64,000 nucleotides of DNA from Sulfuritortus calidifontis (GCF_003967275.1 NZ_AP018721.1:682001-746000); one strand, 5' to 3'; positions 33,087 through 46,400 are shown, counted from the first letter of the stretch. Made by a program: numbers and translations. Notes: generated by a model not told the origin, from the sequence alone.

Positions 33087-33095
33087 GGAGTTTGC

Positions 33096-33584
33096 ATGCC
33101 TTCCTTCGATATCGTGTCCGAGGTCGACAAGCAGGAACTCAAGAACGCGGTCGACCAGGCCAACAAGGAAATCGCCAACCGCTTCGACTTCAAGGGCTCG
33201 GACGCCCGGATCGAGCAGGCCGAGTTCGTGCTGACCGTGTTCGCCGACGATGACTTCAAGCTCGACCAGGTGCAGGAGGTGCTGAACGGCAAGCTGGTCA
33301 AGCGCGGCATCGACATCCGCGCGCTCGACATCGCCGAGAAGACCGAGAAGGTCTCCGGCAACAAGGTCAAGCGCCAGGTCACGGTGAAGAATGGCATCGA
33401 GACCGAGCTGGCCAAGAAGATCGTCAAGCAGATCAAAGACAGCAAGCTCAAGGTCACCGCCAGCATCCAGGGCGAGAGCGTGCGCGTCTCCGGTGCCAAG
33501 AAGGACGTGCTGCAGGAGGCCATCGCCCTGCTGCGCAAGGTCATCACCGAAGCCCCGCTGCAGTTCCAGAACTTCCGCGATTAA
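33096..33584 (+). CDS. yajQ: YajQ family nucleotide-binding protein
   Basis: 162 residues, UPF0234/DUF520. Two ferredoxin-like halves; visible marks are [37 protein letters not shown] and the C-terminal [15 protein letters not shown]. Xanthomonas and Pseudomonas members bind cyclic di-GMP and affect gene expression; others bind GTP or ATP. Three GGDEF proteins in the window make a c-di-GMP role possible but unproven. It starts 9 bases after the BPH gene with AAGGAG. Confidence 0.93.
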   Translation: MPSFDIVSEVDKQELKNAVDQANKEIANRFDFKGSDARIEQAEFVLTVFADDDFKLDQVQEVLNGKLVKRGIDIRALDIAEKTEKVSGNKVKRQVTVKNGIETELAKKIVKQIKDSKLKVTASIQGESVRVSGAKKDVLQEAIALLRKVITEAPLQFQNFRD

Positions 33585-33731
33585 TCTTTTTTAGGCAGGT
33601 CGGCGGGGCGCGCTGCGCCCGGCCCTGCCATATCCCGCCAAGGGCCGGCACTGGTCTGTTTCGCCAAAATCGGTTTTCCTGCCCGGTCTGTCATGCCCGG
33701 GCGGTATCAATATTTTTTGGGGCGCCTAAAG

Positions 33732-33747
33732 ATTAGCGTTTGCTAAT
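33732..33747. promoter_or_regulatory. ATTAGC-GTTT-GCTAAT palindrome upstream of radical SAM gene
   Basis: A perfect 6-4-6 inverted repeat in the AT-rich 243-base gap before 33828, next to TATAAAAACAAG. It may be an operator or the promoter core of the radical SAM gene. Nothing else recognisable lies in this gap. Confidence 0.4.
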
Positions 33748-33827
33748 ATAAAAACAAGACAAAGCCATCCGAAATGCTCGCCATTCGCCTCGGCCGCGTT
33801 CCGAAACCGAATTCCTTGAACTGAAAT

Positions 33828-35429
33828 ATGGCAAGCAAAATGACAACAAGCGCCCGTTCCGTCCTCTATGTCCGCCTGCCCTGCTGGAAGATCTACCCGG
33901 GCGGGGTGATCTATGTCGCCGACTATGTGCACAAGCACCGGCCCGAGGTCGAGCAGCAGTTGCTCGACCTGGCCCTGGTGCCGAAAGCGCAGCGCAAAGA
34001 GGTATTGCGCGAGCGCATCGCGGCCCTGCGTCCGGACGTGGTCGCCTTCTCCTGGCGCAACATGCAGTCCTTCGGCCCGCACCCGGAGGACGACGCCCTC
34101 GACGTGGTGATGAACTTCGACCACGCCAAGAGCCCCTTGCGCCGGCTCAAGGCGGCCAAGGATGCGGTGCGCATCATCTACGACTATGCCGCAAGCCGCT
34201 TCGACAACTTCGGCTACATGAAGCTCGCCCGGCGCCTGCTGCCGGAGGCGCAGATCGTGGTCGGCGGCACCGCGGTATCCATCTTCGGCAAGTACGTGGC
34301 GGAGCGCTGCCCGGCCGGCAGCACCGTGGTGGTGGGCGAGGGCGAGGACACCATGCTCTCCTTGGTCGAAGGCGCGGCCGAACCGGTGGGTGAGTATTAC
34401 CGCAAGGACAGGGAGGGCCGGATCAGCCACCATTCGCGCGGCGAGAACTTCGATCTGGCCAGCCGCACCGCGGTCGACTTCGACTACATCGAGGCCATCT
34501 TCCCCGAGATCCACAGCTACAAGGACGACTACATCGGGGTCAATACCAAGCGCGGCTGCCCGTTCCAGTGCCACTTCTGCATCTACAACAAGATCGAGGG
34601 CGCCCACCAGCGCTATCGCGACCCGGTCGAGATCGTCGACGAGATCGAGGCGCTGCAGCGCAAGTTCGGCGTGCGCAAGATCTGGTTCACCGACGCCCAG
34701 TTCTGCTCCACCCGGCGCAGCGTCAAGCACGTCGAGCAGGTGCTGGACGAGATCCTGGCGCGCGGGCTGAAGATCCAGTGGTCGGGCTATCTGCGGCTCA
34801 ACTTCCTCACCCCCGAGATCGCTCGCAAGATGCTGGACTCGGGGCTGTCCAGCATCGACCTCTCGTTCACCGGCTCGCAGGAGGTGATCGACGCCCTGAC
34901 CCTGGGCTATTCCCTCGACCAGCAGATGGACGCCTTCCGCATGTTCCGCGACAGCGGCTTCGCCGACCAGAAGGTCAAGCTCTACATGCCGCTCAATGCG
35001 CCGGGCGAGACGGTGCAGACCCTGCGCATGACCCTGGACCGGATCAAGGAACTGTACGCGATGTTCGGCCGCGACAACGTGCTGCCCTTCATCTTCTTCA
35101 TCGGGGTGCAGCCGGGAACGCCGGTCGAGAAGCTGCTGATCGGTCAGGGCTACTTGAAGGCCGACTACGACCCGCTCACCCTCAACCCCTTCATCATCAA
35201 GAAGCTGCTCTACAACCCGAAGCCGCTGGGCCGGCTGATCGGCCGGGCCTATCTGGAGGCGATGGAGTCGCTCGACAAGACCAGCGACTACATCGGCCGG
35301 GCGACCATGGACATCCTCGACCGGGAGCTGGCCAAGCCGCAATGGCGGGCCCGGCTCAGGCCGACGGCCAGGCGCCAGGTCGTCAGCCTGTCGCCGCGGT
35401 TAAGCGTGGAGCCCGCGGCACGGCGCTAA
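33828..35429 (+). CDS. Radical SAM protein with B12-binding-like N-terminus
   Basis: 533 residues. The N-terminal part (about 10-190) has the Rossmann pattern of B12-binding radical SAM proteins (PDVVAFSWRNMQ, QIVVGGTAVSIFG, VVVGEGEDTML), but the DxHxxG motif for the cobalamin lower ligand is not seen. The radical SAM core has C244, C248 and C251 in TKRGCPFQCHFC. VRKIWFTDAQFCST and GLSSIDLSFTGS continue the barrel. It stands alone, so the substrate cannot be guessed. The start could also be 33840. Confidence 0.78.
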   Translation: MASKMTTSARSVLYVRLPCWKIYPGGVIYVADYVHKHRPEVEQQLLDLALVPKAQRKEVLRERIAALRPDVVAFSWRNMQSFGPHPEDDALDVVMNFDHAKSPLRRLKAAKDAVRIIYDYAASRFDNFGYMKLARRLLPEAQIVVGGTAVSIFGKYVAERCPAGSTVVVGEGEDTMLSLVEGAAEPVGEYYRKDREGRISHHSRGENFDLASRTAVDFDYIEAIFPEIHSYKDDYIGVNTKRGCPFQCHFCIYNKIEGAHQRYRDPVEIVDEIEALQRKFGVRKIWFTDAQFCSTRRSVKHVEQVLDEILARGLKIQWSGYLRLNFLTPEIARKMLDSGLSSIDLSFTGSQEVIDALTLGYSLDQQMDAFRMFRDSGFADQKVKLYMPLNAPGETVQTLRMTLDRIKELYAMFGRDNVLPFIFFIGVQPGTPVEKLLIGQGYLKADYDPLTLNPFIIKKLLYNPKPLGRLIGRAYLEAMESLDKTSDYIGRATMDILDRELAKPQWRARLRPTARRQVVSLSPRLSVEPAARR

Positions 35430-35447
35430 GTCCTGCTGAATCGGGTG

Positions 35448-37295
35448 CTAAGGCGCCTGTTCGATCTTGGGCGCCATGGCGGCGGCCTGGCGCTGCCGTT
35501 TGTGCAGCCAGCGCCAGACCGTGCCACCCGGCACGTCGAGGCCGGTGAGCACGTAGGTCAGCAGGTTGCGGTCGCGCAGCACCTTGATCAGGCGCGAACG
35601 GGTGCCGGGCCGGGCGCAGAACAGGATGCGGTCGCCCGGCTGCAGGATGGTCGCGTCGTCGGGCAACAGCCATTCCTCTTTTTCCCGGCTCAGCAGCAGT
35701 GGCACGCAAGGCAGCCGGGTCTCGCGATCGGGGGGCTCGCGCAGCAGCTCGCCCAGATTGATCTGCCAGCCTTCATGCAGCAGCTGCCAGATACCGATCT
35801 GGCGGCGGGACAGGCGCAGATCCCAGATCTCCGGCACGGTGTCGCTGACTAGGCCGATGATGCGGCTGATCAGTTCGTAGGCCCAGGCATCGCCCTGGTT
35901 GCGGGCGAGCGAGAGGAAACGGCTGTGCAGGGGAGTGGTGAGCAGGGAGAAGAATTCCTGGGCGATGATGCGCGAGGGCTGCATGGTGATGTGGGCATCG
36001 AAGTGCTGGAACAGGGACAGGTTGGAATCCCGGTTCTGGCGCACGACGATGAACAGGCCCGGATTGAGCTGGCGGGCGGTCATCGCGATCGACAGGTTGT
36101 TGATGTCATGGTCGGTGCCGCAGACGATGCCGGTGGCCTCGGTAATGCCCGCCGCCAGCAGGGTGTCGGCCTCGGTGCCGCTGCCCCGGATGCAGTTGGG
36201 GCAGCCGGTCTTTTCCGGCTCGGCCTCGACGATGGTCAGCTTGAGCCCTTCCCATTGCAGGTTGCGCACCACCGCCTTGCCGAAGCGGCCATAGCCGCAG
36301 ACCAGCCATTTGCCGGCCGGCGCCTTCAGGGGCTGGATCAGCGGGGTGCCGGGCACGCCGGTCAGCCATTCGTACAGCAGATACTGGCCGGGCGAGTTGA
36401 GGGCCATGGCCAGGTGCTCGCCGAACACCTCGAACGGGTTGATGATCTGGTTGCTGCCGAAGGAGGCCATGTTGGCGGCCACCTCCAGGGTGTCGGCCCG
36501 GCACAGCACCGGCAGTCTCGGCCGCAGCAGCTTCACCGTCATGGCCACGGCGAGGTTGGCCTGGTCGTCGTTGGTCAGGGCGATGACCGCCGTGCAATAG
36601 GGGCTGAACAGGCCGGCGTCGATCAGGCTCTCCGGCCTGCGGGCGTCGGCGACCAAGGCCGGGGTGTCGATGTGGTACTGGCCCAGCTCCAGGGCGTTGA
36701 TCCGGGCGGTGTCGATGTCCATCACCACGGCCTGCTGGTTGCGGGCATCCAGTGCGCGCAGCAGCAGGCTGCCGGTCTCGCCGCAACCGCAGATCAGGTA
36801 GAAGGGCTGGCGCAGGCGGCCCACCTGACGCCGGAAGCGGCCGGCCCGGATTTCCCGGCGCATGTCAGGATCCTGCACCAGGGTCAGGATGTTGCCGATG
36901 CCATAGACCCAGGCGATGACCGTGAGATAGATGGAGACGGTCGCCCAGGCGCGCTGGGCATCGCTGAAGGCATGGGGCAGTTCGCCAAAGCCGATGGTGG
37001 TGGCGGTGTAGCTGATGAAATAGAAGGCATGGAAGATGCTCATGCCTGGGGTCGGTCGGCCCTCGGCGTCCACCCCGGGCATCAAAGTCATGCCGAGCAC
37101 GGCGATGGCATAGCTCAGGATCAGCACCAGCAGCGGCGCCCGCATGCGCCGCAGCATGATGAAGACGACGCTGTTCGGAGCGGCAGGGGGCGGCGCGTGC
37201 CGGCCGTGCATGGCCTCGCGTTTGGGCTTCTCGGTTTCCTCCTCGGCCTCGACCAGCTTCAGTCGCCGCAGGATGACGGAGAGCAGGCTATTCAC
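35448..37295 (-). CDS. K+ channel-like protein with two RCK/TrkA-N domains
   Basis: 615 residues. Two membrane helices (about 53-72 and 118-136) bracket a pore loop whose filter reads TATTIGFGE, a variant of TVGYG. Two RCK NAD-binding domains follow: LICGCGETGSLLLRAL (from about 170) and LVCGYGRFGKAVVRNL (from about 330), then a C-terminal TrkA-C-like domain (GDRILFCARPG). It probably conducts K+ under nucleotide control. The paired RCK domains resemble a gating ring within one chain. A small DUF6394 gene starts the same operon 12 bases upstream. Confidence 0.85.
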   Translation of the reverse strand: MNSLLSVILRRLKLVEAEEETEKPKREAMHGRHAPPPAAPNSVVFIMLRRMRAPLLVLILSYAIAVLGMTLMPGVDAEGRPTPGMSIFHAFYFISYTATTIGFGELPHAFSDAQRAWATVSIYLTVIAWVYGIGNILTLVQDPDMRREIRAGRFRRQVGRLRQPFYLICGCGETGSLLLRALDARNQQAVVMDIDTARINALELGQYHIDTPALVADARRPESLIDAGLFSPYCTAVIALTNDDQANLAVAMTVKLLRPRLPVLCRADTLEVAANMASFGSNQIINPFEVFGEHLAMALNSPGQYLLYEWLTGVPGTPLIQPLKAPAGKWLVCGYGRFGKAVVRNLQWEGLKLTIVEAEPEKTGCPNCIRGSGTEADTLLAAGITEATGIVCGTDHDINNLSIAMTARQLNPGLFIVVRQNRDSNLSLFQHFDAHITMQPSRIIAQEFFSLLTTPLHSRFLSLARNQGDAWAYELISRIIGLVSDTVPEIWDLRLSRRQIGIWQLLHEGWQINLGELLREPPDRETRLPCVPLLLSREKEEWLLPDDATILQPGDRILFCARPGTRSRLIKVLRDRNLLTYVLTGLDVPGGTVWRWLHKRQRQAAAMAPKIEQAP

Positions 37296-37307
37296 CCGGA
37301 CGCCTCT

Positions 37308-37691
37308 TCAGCGGTGGAACAGCACGGTCTCGATGATGAGCATGATGACCGAGAGCACGTTGGCGACCAGGGCGCCGGCCGAGAGCGAGACGATGCTGGC
37401 CATGGCGTTCGGGGTGAGGCCGTCCGCGCTCATGTGGACGGCATAGGCCCAGACGCTGGCCGCGGCGATCAGTTGCAGCACGGCGACCAGGCTGGTCGCC
37501 AGGTGGATGGCGCCGATCTGCGTGCGTTCGCCGAACTTGAGCACGGTGGCGATCAGGTTGACCACGATGACCGCGAACAGCTCGGTGATGTTGTGGTGGG
37601 CGGGATTGTCGATTTCGCCAATGACGAAGCCGAAATTGAGGGTCATGGCCAGGATGATGAAGAAGCCGAAGATGACTTTTTCCAGGTTCAT
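37308..37691 (-). CDS. DUF6394 small membrane protein
   Basis: 127 residues with about four helices (IFGFFIILAMTLNFGFVIG; ELFAVIVVNLIATVLKF; IHLATSLVAVLQLIAAASVWAYAV; AGALVANVLSVIMLIIETVLF). It matches the pattern of DUF6394, a family seen beside RCK-type K+ channels. AGGAGAAC precedes the ATG. Probably a partner subunit of the channel at 35448; the role is inferred from position only. Confidence 0.75.
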   Translation of the reverse strand: MNLEKVIFGFFIILAMTLNFGFVIGEIDNPAHHNITELFAVIVVNLIATVLKFGERTQIGAIHLATSLVAVLQLIAAASVWAYAVHMSADGLTPNAMASIVSLSAGALVANVLSVIMLIIETVLFHR

Positions 37692-37736
37692 GCGGGGGTT
37701 CTCCTAGGCGTTGATTGTTGTCGATGAATGATAGCG

Positions 37737-38408
37737 TTATTGGGCATCGGCCAGGGGGCCGGTCAGCGGCACGAAGGCCACGGCCAGCACATGGCGGGTA
37801 TGCAGCGTGCCGTCGGCCGCCTTCTCGATCACCTGCAGTTCCTGGTTCCAGCCGGCGCGGCCGACCGGGATGACCAGCCGGGCGCCCGGCTTGAGCTGCT
37901 CGATCAGCGGCTGGGGGATATGCGGTGCCGCGGCGGTGACGATGATGCCGTCGTAGGGCGCGTGTTCCGGCCAGCCTTGGTAGCCGTCACCCTGGCGCAC
38001 CTCGATGTTGCGGTAACCCAGTTCGGCCAGTCGGGCCGCGGCCGCCTCGGCCAGGGGGGCGACAATCTCCACCGTGTAGACCTGCCGGACCAGTTCGGCC
38101 AGCACCGCGGCCTGGTAGCCCGAGCCGGTACCGATCTCCAGGATGGTGTCGCCGGCCTCGAGCTCCAGGAGGTCGCTCATCAGGGCCACGATATAGGGCT
38201 GCGAGATGGTCTGGCCATGGCCGATCGGCACCGGCCCGTTGCGGAAGGCCAGGTGGGCGAGGTCCGGCGGCAGGAAGCGTTGCCGCGGCACCTTGGCCAT
38301 GGCCGCCATCACCCGTGGGTTGAGTGCCGGCTTGCCGATCCAGTGCCGGGTCAGCTCCACCTCGATGTCGATGTCGTCGAGCATCGCCTTGAGGCCGTCG
38401 CTTGTCAT
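37737..38408 (-). CDS. pcm: Protein-L-isoaspartate O-methyltransferase Pcm
   Basis: 223 residues from ATG 38408, which has CAGGAGG at ideal distance; an open extension to 38627 has no site. It methylates isoaspartate in damaged proteins to start repair. Family marks are VPRQRFLPPDLAHLAFRNGPVPIGHGQTISQPYIVA, LEIGTGSGYQAAVLAELV and ARLVIPVG. No surE, nlpD or rpoS follows. Confidence 0.94.
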   Translation of the reverse strand: MTSDGLKAMLDDIDIEVELTRHWIGKPALNPRVMAAMAKVPRQRFLPPDLAHLAFRNGPVPIGHGQTISQPYIVALMSDLLELEAGDTILEIGTGSGYQAAVLAELVRQVYTVEIVAPLAEAAAARLAELGYRNIEVRQGDGYQGWPEHAPYDGIIVTAAAPHIPQPLIEQLKPGARLVIPVGRAGWNQELQVIEKAADGTLHTRHVLAVAFVPLTGPLADAQ

Positions 38409-38580
38409 GTCCGCCTCCTGCCGGGTGTTGTATTGGGGGCAAATATTGTCAAAACTACTTATAACTATAGGTAGATACCGGCCTTGACCGGGTTTGGTAC
38501 TTAGACGGAGTATCGATTCAATAAGGGCCACCCCAATAACGTCATGCCAGTGGCATGCGGCGACGAGACGAGGAGAAATC

Positions 38581-40227
38581 ATGCCGTCCACCTTCCTGAA
38601 CAACCTGTTCGCCAACCAGAAGATCAAGACCCAGCTGATCGTGCTGCTGGCGGTGATCTTCGGCTTTTTCGTGGTCTCGGCCGCCGTTTCCTACCGGGCG
38701 CTGAACCAGGCCAAGGCCGACTTCACCCAGTTCATCAGCCAGGACCAGAAGATCATGCTCTCGCTGACCGAACTGCTGGCCAACGGCCTGCAGATGGGCC
38801 AGGCCCTGCGCAACATCGTGCTCGACCCGGCCAACCCCAAGGCCTATGAGAACTTCGACAAGGCCAGCAGCCAGATGGACAAGCTGCTGAAGGAGACGCG
38901 CGAAGTTGCGGCCGCGGATGCCGAGCTGAGCGCGGCCCTGGCCAAGATCGGCGAGCTTCGGCAGAAGCAGGCCGCGGCCCAGCAGGCGGTCAAGGACAAG
39001 GTCGCGGCCCAGGCGATCGAAGAGGCCAAGACCGTGCTTAACAAGGAGGAAACCCCGGTCTGGCGCGAGATTCGCCAGACCCTGCTGGACCAGGCCAAGC
39101 TCAAAAAAGAGGCCATGGTGGCCAAGGAAGTGGCGGTGCAGGGCGAAGTGGCCAGAGCCCAGACCATCAGCCTGATCCTGACCGTGATCGCCATCGTGCT
39201 TGGCCTGGTGCTGGGCATGGCGGTGGTCGGCAACATCATCTCCCGCCTGAACATGCTGACCCAGTCGATCGAGGGGCTGGCCCAGGGCGAGGGCGACCTG
39301 ACCACCCGCCTGCAGGTATCGGGCAACAATGAACTGTGTCGCATTTCGGCCGCATTCAACCAGTTCGTGGAAAACCTCCAGGGTATGGTCAACAGCATCA
39401 AGGCCAATGCCGATCAGCTGCATACCATGTCGACCGGCCTGTCCGACGCTTCGGTCAAGATCGGTACTGCCACCGCCGAGCAGACCGCGGCGGTTACCTC
39501 GACTGCCGCCGCCGTCGAGGAGATGAGCGCGACCATCGCCTCGATCGCCGACGGCACCGACCACATCAAGCAGGTCTCCAGCGAGAGCGCCGATTATTCC
39601 ACCCAGGGCCTGCAGAAGATGGGCGAGCTGACCTCGGTGATGAACGGCGTGCAGCAGGCGGTGCAGGGCATGGCCGGCTCGGTGCATCAGTTCCTGGAGA
39701 GCACCCAGAGCATCATCGGCGCCACCCAGCACGTGAAGGACATCGCCGACCAGATCAACTTGTTGGCGCTCAACGCCGCCATCGAGGCGGCCCGGGCCGG
39801 CGAGCAGGGCCGCGGCTTCGCCGTGGTGGCCGACGAAGTGCGCAAACTGGCGGAAAAGACCGCGCTCTATGCCAACGAGATCAGTTCGGTCACCTCGGAG
39901 ATGAGTTCGCGCTCGAGCCAGGTGGAATCGGCCATCCAGCAGGGCATGGGCGCCCTGGAAGAGAGCGGCCGCTCCAGCCAGCAGGTGTCCGAGGTGGTGT
40001 CGCAGGCCCAGCAGGCCGTGCTCAAGGCCGCCCACGGCATCGGCGAGATCAGCGGCTCGGTCAAGGAACAGTCCCTGGCCAGCAGCCAGATCGCCAGCAA
40101 CATCGAGCGCTTGTCGCACCTGGCGGAGAACACCGAAGAGGCCATCGCCCAGTCCAACGCCACGGTGCAGGAGCTGCGCCAGGTGGCCGATACCCTGTAC
40201 AACACGGTGTCCCGTTTCAAGAGCTGA
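38581..40227 (+). CDS. Methyl-accepting chemotaxis protein
   Basis: 548 residues from ATG 38581 (GAGGAGA upstream). TM1 is near 18-36, a helical periplasmic sensor (about 40-190, with an all-alpha four-helix look), TM2 near 195-215, HAMP, and a cytoplasmic signalling hairpin. The CheA/CheW-binding tip reads [22 protein letters not shown]. The ligand is unknown. A strong terminator follows. No che genes are in the window, so this is an orphan receptor. Confidence 0.93.
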   Translation: MPSTFLNNLFANQKIKTQLIVLLAVIFGFFVVSAAVSYRALNQAKADFTQFISQDQKIMLSLTELLANGLQMGQALRNIVLDPANPKAYENFDKASSQMDKLLKETREVAAADAELSAALAKIGELRQKQAAAQQAVKDKVAAQAIEEAKTVLNKEETPVWREIRQTLLDQAKLKKEAMVAKEVAVQGEVARAQTISLILTVIAIVLGLVLGMAVVGNIISRLNMLTQSIEGLAQGEGDLTTRLQVSGNNELCRISAAFNQFVENLQGMVNSIKANADQLHTMSTGLSDASVKIGTATAEQTAAVTSTAAAVEEMSATIASIADGTDHIKQVSSESADYSTQGLQKMGELTSVMNGVQQAVQGMAGSVHQFLESTQSIIGATQHVKDIADQINLLALNAAIEAARAGEQGRGFAVVADEVRKLAEKTALYANEISSVTSEMSSRSSQVESAIQQGMGALEESGRSSQQVSEVVSQAQQAVLKAAHGIGEISGSVKEQSLASSQIASNIERLSHLAENTEEAIAQSNATVQELRQVADTLYNTVSRFKS

Positions 40228-40245
40228 GGCGGCGCCTTGTCAACG

Positions 40246-40272
40246 AACGGCCGGTGCGTCCGGCCGTTTTTT
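40246..40272 (+). terminator. Intrinsic terminator after the chemoreceptor
   Basis: ACGGCCGG-TGCGT-CCGGCCGT stem (40247-40267) followed by six T residues, 19 bases after the receptor stop. Confidence 0.85.
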
Positions 40273-40279
40273 CTGCCGG

Positions 40280-40960
40280 CTATTCCAGCTTCTCGAAGCG
40301 CAGGAAATAGTTCTCGGTGAGCAAGGGCAGGTCTTCGACCAGGCGGAAGCCGGCCATCTCGATCTCCTGGATCACGGTCTGCTTGCCGGCACGGACGTGG
40401 CTCATCACCCAGTCGGACGACAGGCCGGGGACCTTTTGGTAATCGATGATCACCAGCTGACCGCCGGGCCTGAGCGCCTGGCGGATCGAGGCGAGCATGG
40501 TCTGGGGGTATTCGAAGTGATGATAGGTGTCGCAGACGAAGGCCAGGTCGATCGAGCGGGTTGGCAGGCTGGTCGAATCGGCCGGGTTGACCAGGCCGAC
40601 CACGTTGTTCAGTTCCTGTTCCTTCGCCTCGCGCTGGATGGCTTCGACGAACCCGGGCACGATGTCCAGGGCGTAGACCTTGCCCGCCGGCGCCACCAAG
40701 GGAGCGAACAGCCGGGTGAACAGGCCGCTGCCGGCGCCGATGTCGGCCACCGTCATGCCCGGGGTCAGCTTCAGGGCGGCGACGATGGCCTGGCGCTTGG
40801 CATAGACCTCGCGGCCCTCGGCCTCGAATACGGCCTGCCAGCGCTCGAAATCGGGCTTGGCGTAAGGCGCGTTGATGCCGGGGGCGACGCTGGGTTCCTT
40901 GGCCAGGGCGAGGCCGAGGGCGAGCGGCAGGGCAAGGAGGAATGGAGTAAAGCGGCGCAT
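40280..40960 (-). CDS. Class I SAM-dependent methyltransferase with signal peptide
   Basis: 226 residues from ATG 40960; another in-frame Met is at 40987. The N-terminus (MRRFTPFLLALPLALGLALAKEP) is a typical Sec signal peptide. The rest is a class I methyltransferase: VADIGAGSGLFTRL (motif I), VYALDIVPGFVEAI, IDLAFVCDTYHHF, and LRPGGQLVIIDY. The oddity is that SAM is not expected in the periplasm. Either the peptide is a membrane anchor facing the cytoplasm or the domain has another use. Substrate unknown. Confidence 0.8.
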   Translation of the reverse strand: MRRFTPFLLALPLALGLALAKEPSVAPGINAPYAKPDFERWQAVFEAEGREVYAKRQAIVAALKLTPGMTVADIGAGSGLFTRLFAPLVAPAGKVYALDIVPGFVEAIQREAKEQELNNVVGLVNPADSTSLPTRSIDLAFVCDTYHHFEYPQTMLASIRQALRPGGQLVIIDYQKVPGLSSDWVMSHVRAGKQTVIQEIEMAGFRLVEDLPLLTENYFLRFEKLE

Positions 40961-41096
40961 GAGTGGACTCCCGAATAGCCTTTTCATCCTAGAACAAGCC
41001 GGCCGGCCCGTTCATGTCAAGCCTTGTCAGGCGGCCGGCTTTGCCCCATCCTGCCGGCCGCTGTAACGATTCCGCTTTTCCCTCACCCCTATCCCC

Positions 41097-43457
<2,361 letters not shown>

Positions 43458-43480
43458 TCGCCTGCGGCCGGGTCGGCCGT

Positions 43481-46400
43481 TCAGGCGCCGGCCGGCTTGA
43501 CCAGTTCGACGAACGCCCCGGCCGGCAGGGCGCGGCTGTAGTAATAGCCCTGCATGTAATCGCAGCCATGCTCGCGCAGATAGTGCAATTGCGCCTCGGT
43601 CTCGACCCCCTCCGCGATGACGCGCAGATTGAGGCTGCGGGCGATGGCGATGATCGCCTTGACCAGGGAGGCATCCTCCGGGTTGCTGCTGATGCCCTGG
43701 ACGAAGGATTGGTCGATCTTCAGCTTGTTCACCGGCAGGCACTTCAGGTAGCTCAAGGAGGAATAGCCGGTGCCGAAATCGTCGATCGCCAGGGAGACGC
43801 CTAGCGCCTTGAGATGGGCCAGGATCGAGGCGGTCTCGGAATCGGTGCCCTCGATGAACAGGCTTTCGGTGATTTCCAGTTCGAGGCAGCGGGCCGGCAG
43901 GCCGGTCTCGGCCAGCACCTCTTTGACCAGACCGGCCAGCTCCGGCTTGAACTGACGGGCGGAGAGGTTGATCGCAAGCTGCAGCTCGGGCAGGCCCTGG
44001 GCCTGCCAGGCCATGGCCTGACGGCAGGCTGTGCGCATGATCCATTCCCCGATCGGCACGATGAGCCCGCTCTCCTCGGCGATGGGGATGAATTCGGCCG
44101 GCGGCATCATGCCCTTTTGAGGGTGACGCCAGCGGACCAGGGCCTCCATGCCCACGATGCGGCCGGTCGCGATATCGAGTTGAGGCTGGTAATGCAGTTC
44201 CAGCTCGCCGCGCTCCAGGGCGTGCCGCAGCTCGGTCTCCATGGTCAGACGTTTCTCGACCCGGGCAGTCATTTCGGCCGAATAGAACTGGAAGGTCTTT
44301 CGGCCGCAGTCCTTGGCGTGATACATGGCGGAGTCGGCATTGCGCAAGAGCAGGGAGGCATCGCTGCCGTCGAAGGGGTAGAGGGTGATGCCGATGCTGG
44401 CGGAGACGAACAGCTCCTTGCCGGCGATGGTGAACGGGCAGACGAATTCGTCGAGCACCTTCTGCGCGATCTGCACCACATCCTCGATGGTGGAGATATC
44501 GGTCAGGGCGATGGCGAACTCGTCGCCGCCCAGGCGGGCGACCGTGTCGCTCTCGCGCAGGCAGTGCTTGAGCCTGTCCGCTACCGCTTGCAGCAGGGCA
44601 TTGCCGGTCTCGTGGCCCAGGGTGTCGTTGATTACCTTGAACTGGTCGAGGTCCATGAGCATGACGCCGACCAATTTCTGGTGCCGGCTGGCGGTGGCGA
44701 TCGCCTGGCCCAGTCGGTCCTGGAACAGGGCGCGGTTGGGCAGGCTGGTCAGGGCGTCGTAGTAGGCCAGGTGATTGAGCCGTTGCTCGGCCTGCCGCTG
44801 CTCCGTGATGTCCTGCGCCAGCGAGGCGACGCCGATCACCCGACCGTTGTCGTCGACCAGCGGCGTGTTGTACCACTCGCAGGTAATGATCTTGCCCGAC
44901 TTGGTGACGTTCTCGTTGCTGCTGCGGAAACCGCCGCCTTGGCCGAGCAGCTCGCCCCAGACCTTGGCGACATGGTCGGTGGCGGACTCGGGCACGATCA
45001 GTTCCATGGCATGGCGGCCGATCGTCTCGGCTTTCGTGTAGCCGAAGATGGCCTCCGCAGAAGGGTTCCAGTCGAGCACCCGGAAGTCGGCATCCCATTC
45101 GATCACCGCCAGCGGGGTCTGTTGGAAGTGCCTGTTCAGCCGCTGGGTGGTCTGGTCGAGCGCTTCTTTCGCCAGCCAGCGTTCGGTGACGTCGCGATCG
45201 ACGCCCCGGTAGCCGCACAGGCTGCCGTCTTCGCGGAAGATCGGCGTGGCACTGGTCTCCAGGATCACGAGCCGGCCGTCCTTGTGCAGGTTGCGGTTCT
45301 CCATCGACGTGAACGGCTTGCCTTCGGCCGCGATGGCCTCGAACCGGCGCGAGAGTTGCTCGGCCTCTGACGGCGGCATCAGGTCGAACGGTCGGAGGCC
45401 GAGAATCTCGTCCGGCTTGTAGCCAAGGATCTCCTCGACCTTCGGGCTGACATAGACATAGCGCCAGTCGGCATCGATCTCCCAGATCCAGTCGTTGACG
45501 CTCTCGACCAGGGTGCGGAAGCGCTGTTCGCTCTCCAGCAGGGCCGCCGTCGAGTCGGCGAGCCGCCGTTCCACCCGGCCGATCAGCAGGGAGAACAGGC
45601 CGAGCAGGCCGCCGCCGATGGCGAGGCCGATGCTGCCCACGATCAGCGTCTGCTGCCGGTTGTTCTTGTTCAGGTTGGTGATGTCGCGAGCCATCAGCAG
45701 GTGGCCGACCTCGCGGCCGCTGACGTCGCCGATCGGCAAGGTGAGCGCCTGCAACACCTGGTCGCCGGACGTGACCTTGGTCCGGTTGTGCGCATGCGAC
45801 AGGTCATGGGCCAGCAGCTTGCGCGTGGTATCTGCCGACACGGTCTCCGGCCGGTAGGTGACAACCGCTTCGCGCAGCATGTCCCATTCTTCGGTACGGC
45901 CGAGCATGGCCATGCCGGCCTGCCAGTCCTTGCGGGACAGGTGCCGTTTGTCGATGGTCAGATACAGGTCGATGCCGGTCAGGCTGCTGATGCGGCCGAG
46001 GATTTGTTCGATCTCCTGGCCCAGCTCGACATAGCCGATCAGGCGGCCGTCCTGATACCACGGGAAGACCACGCGCAAGGTGAAGGTGCCCAGGGGGCCG
46101 AGTTCCAGGCCGGCGGCGGGTTGGCCGCTCGCCTCGGCCTTGATCGCGGTGTAGCGGTCGATCTTGTCGCCGAAGCGTTCGGGCTGGTGCACCCGGAGAA
46201 AATTGATCCGGTCCGGCGTATGGAAATAGAAGTGGGTGATCCCCGATTCCCGGCGCAAATAATCGAAGGTCGGTTGGCTGTGTTGCAGCAACAGGGCGCG
46301 ATCTTGTCGCTGCATGGCCCGGGCGAGGCCGGCATCGCGGACGATCAGCGCCAGGGCGGTCGACAGCTTTTCCGTCTCATCCGCCATGGCTGAGGCATAG

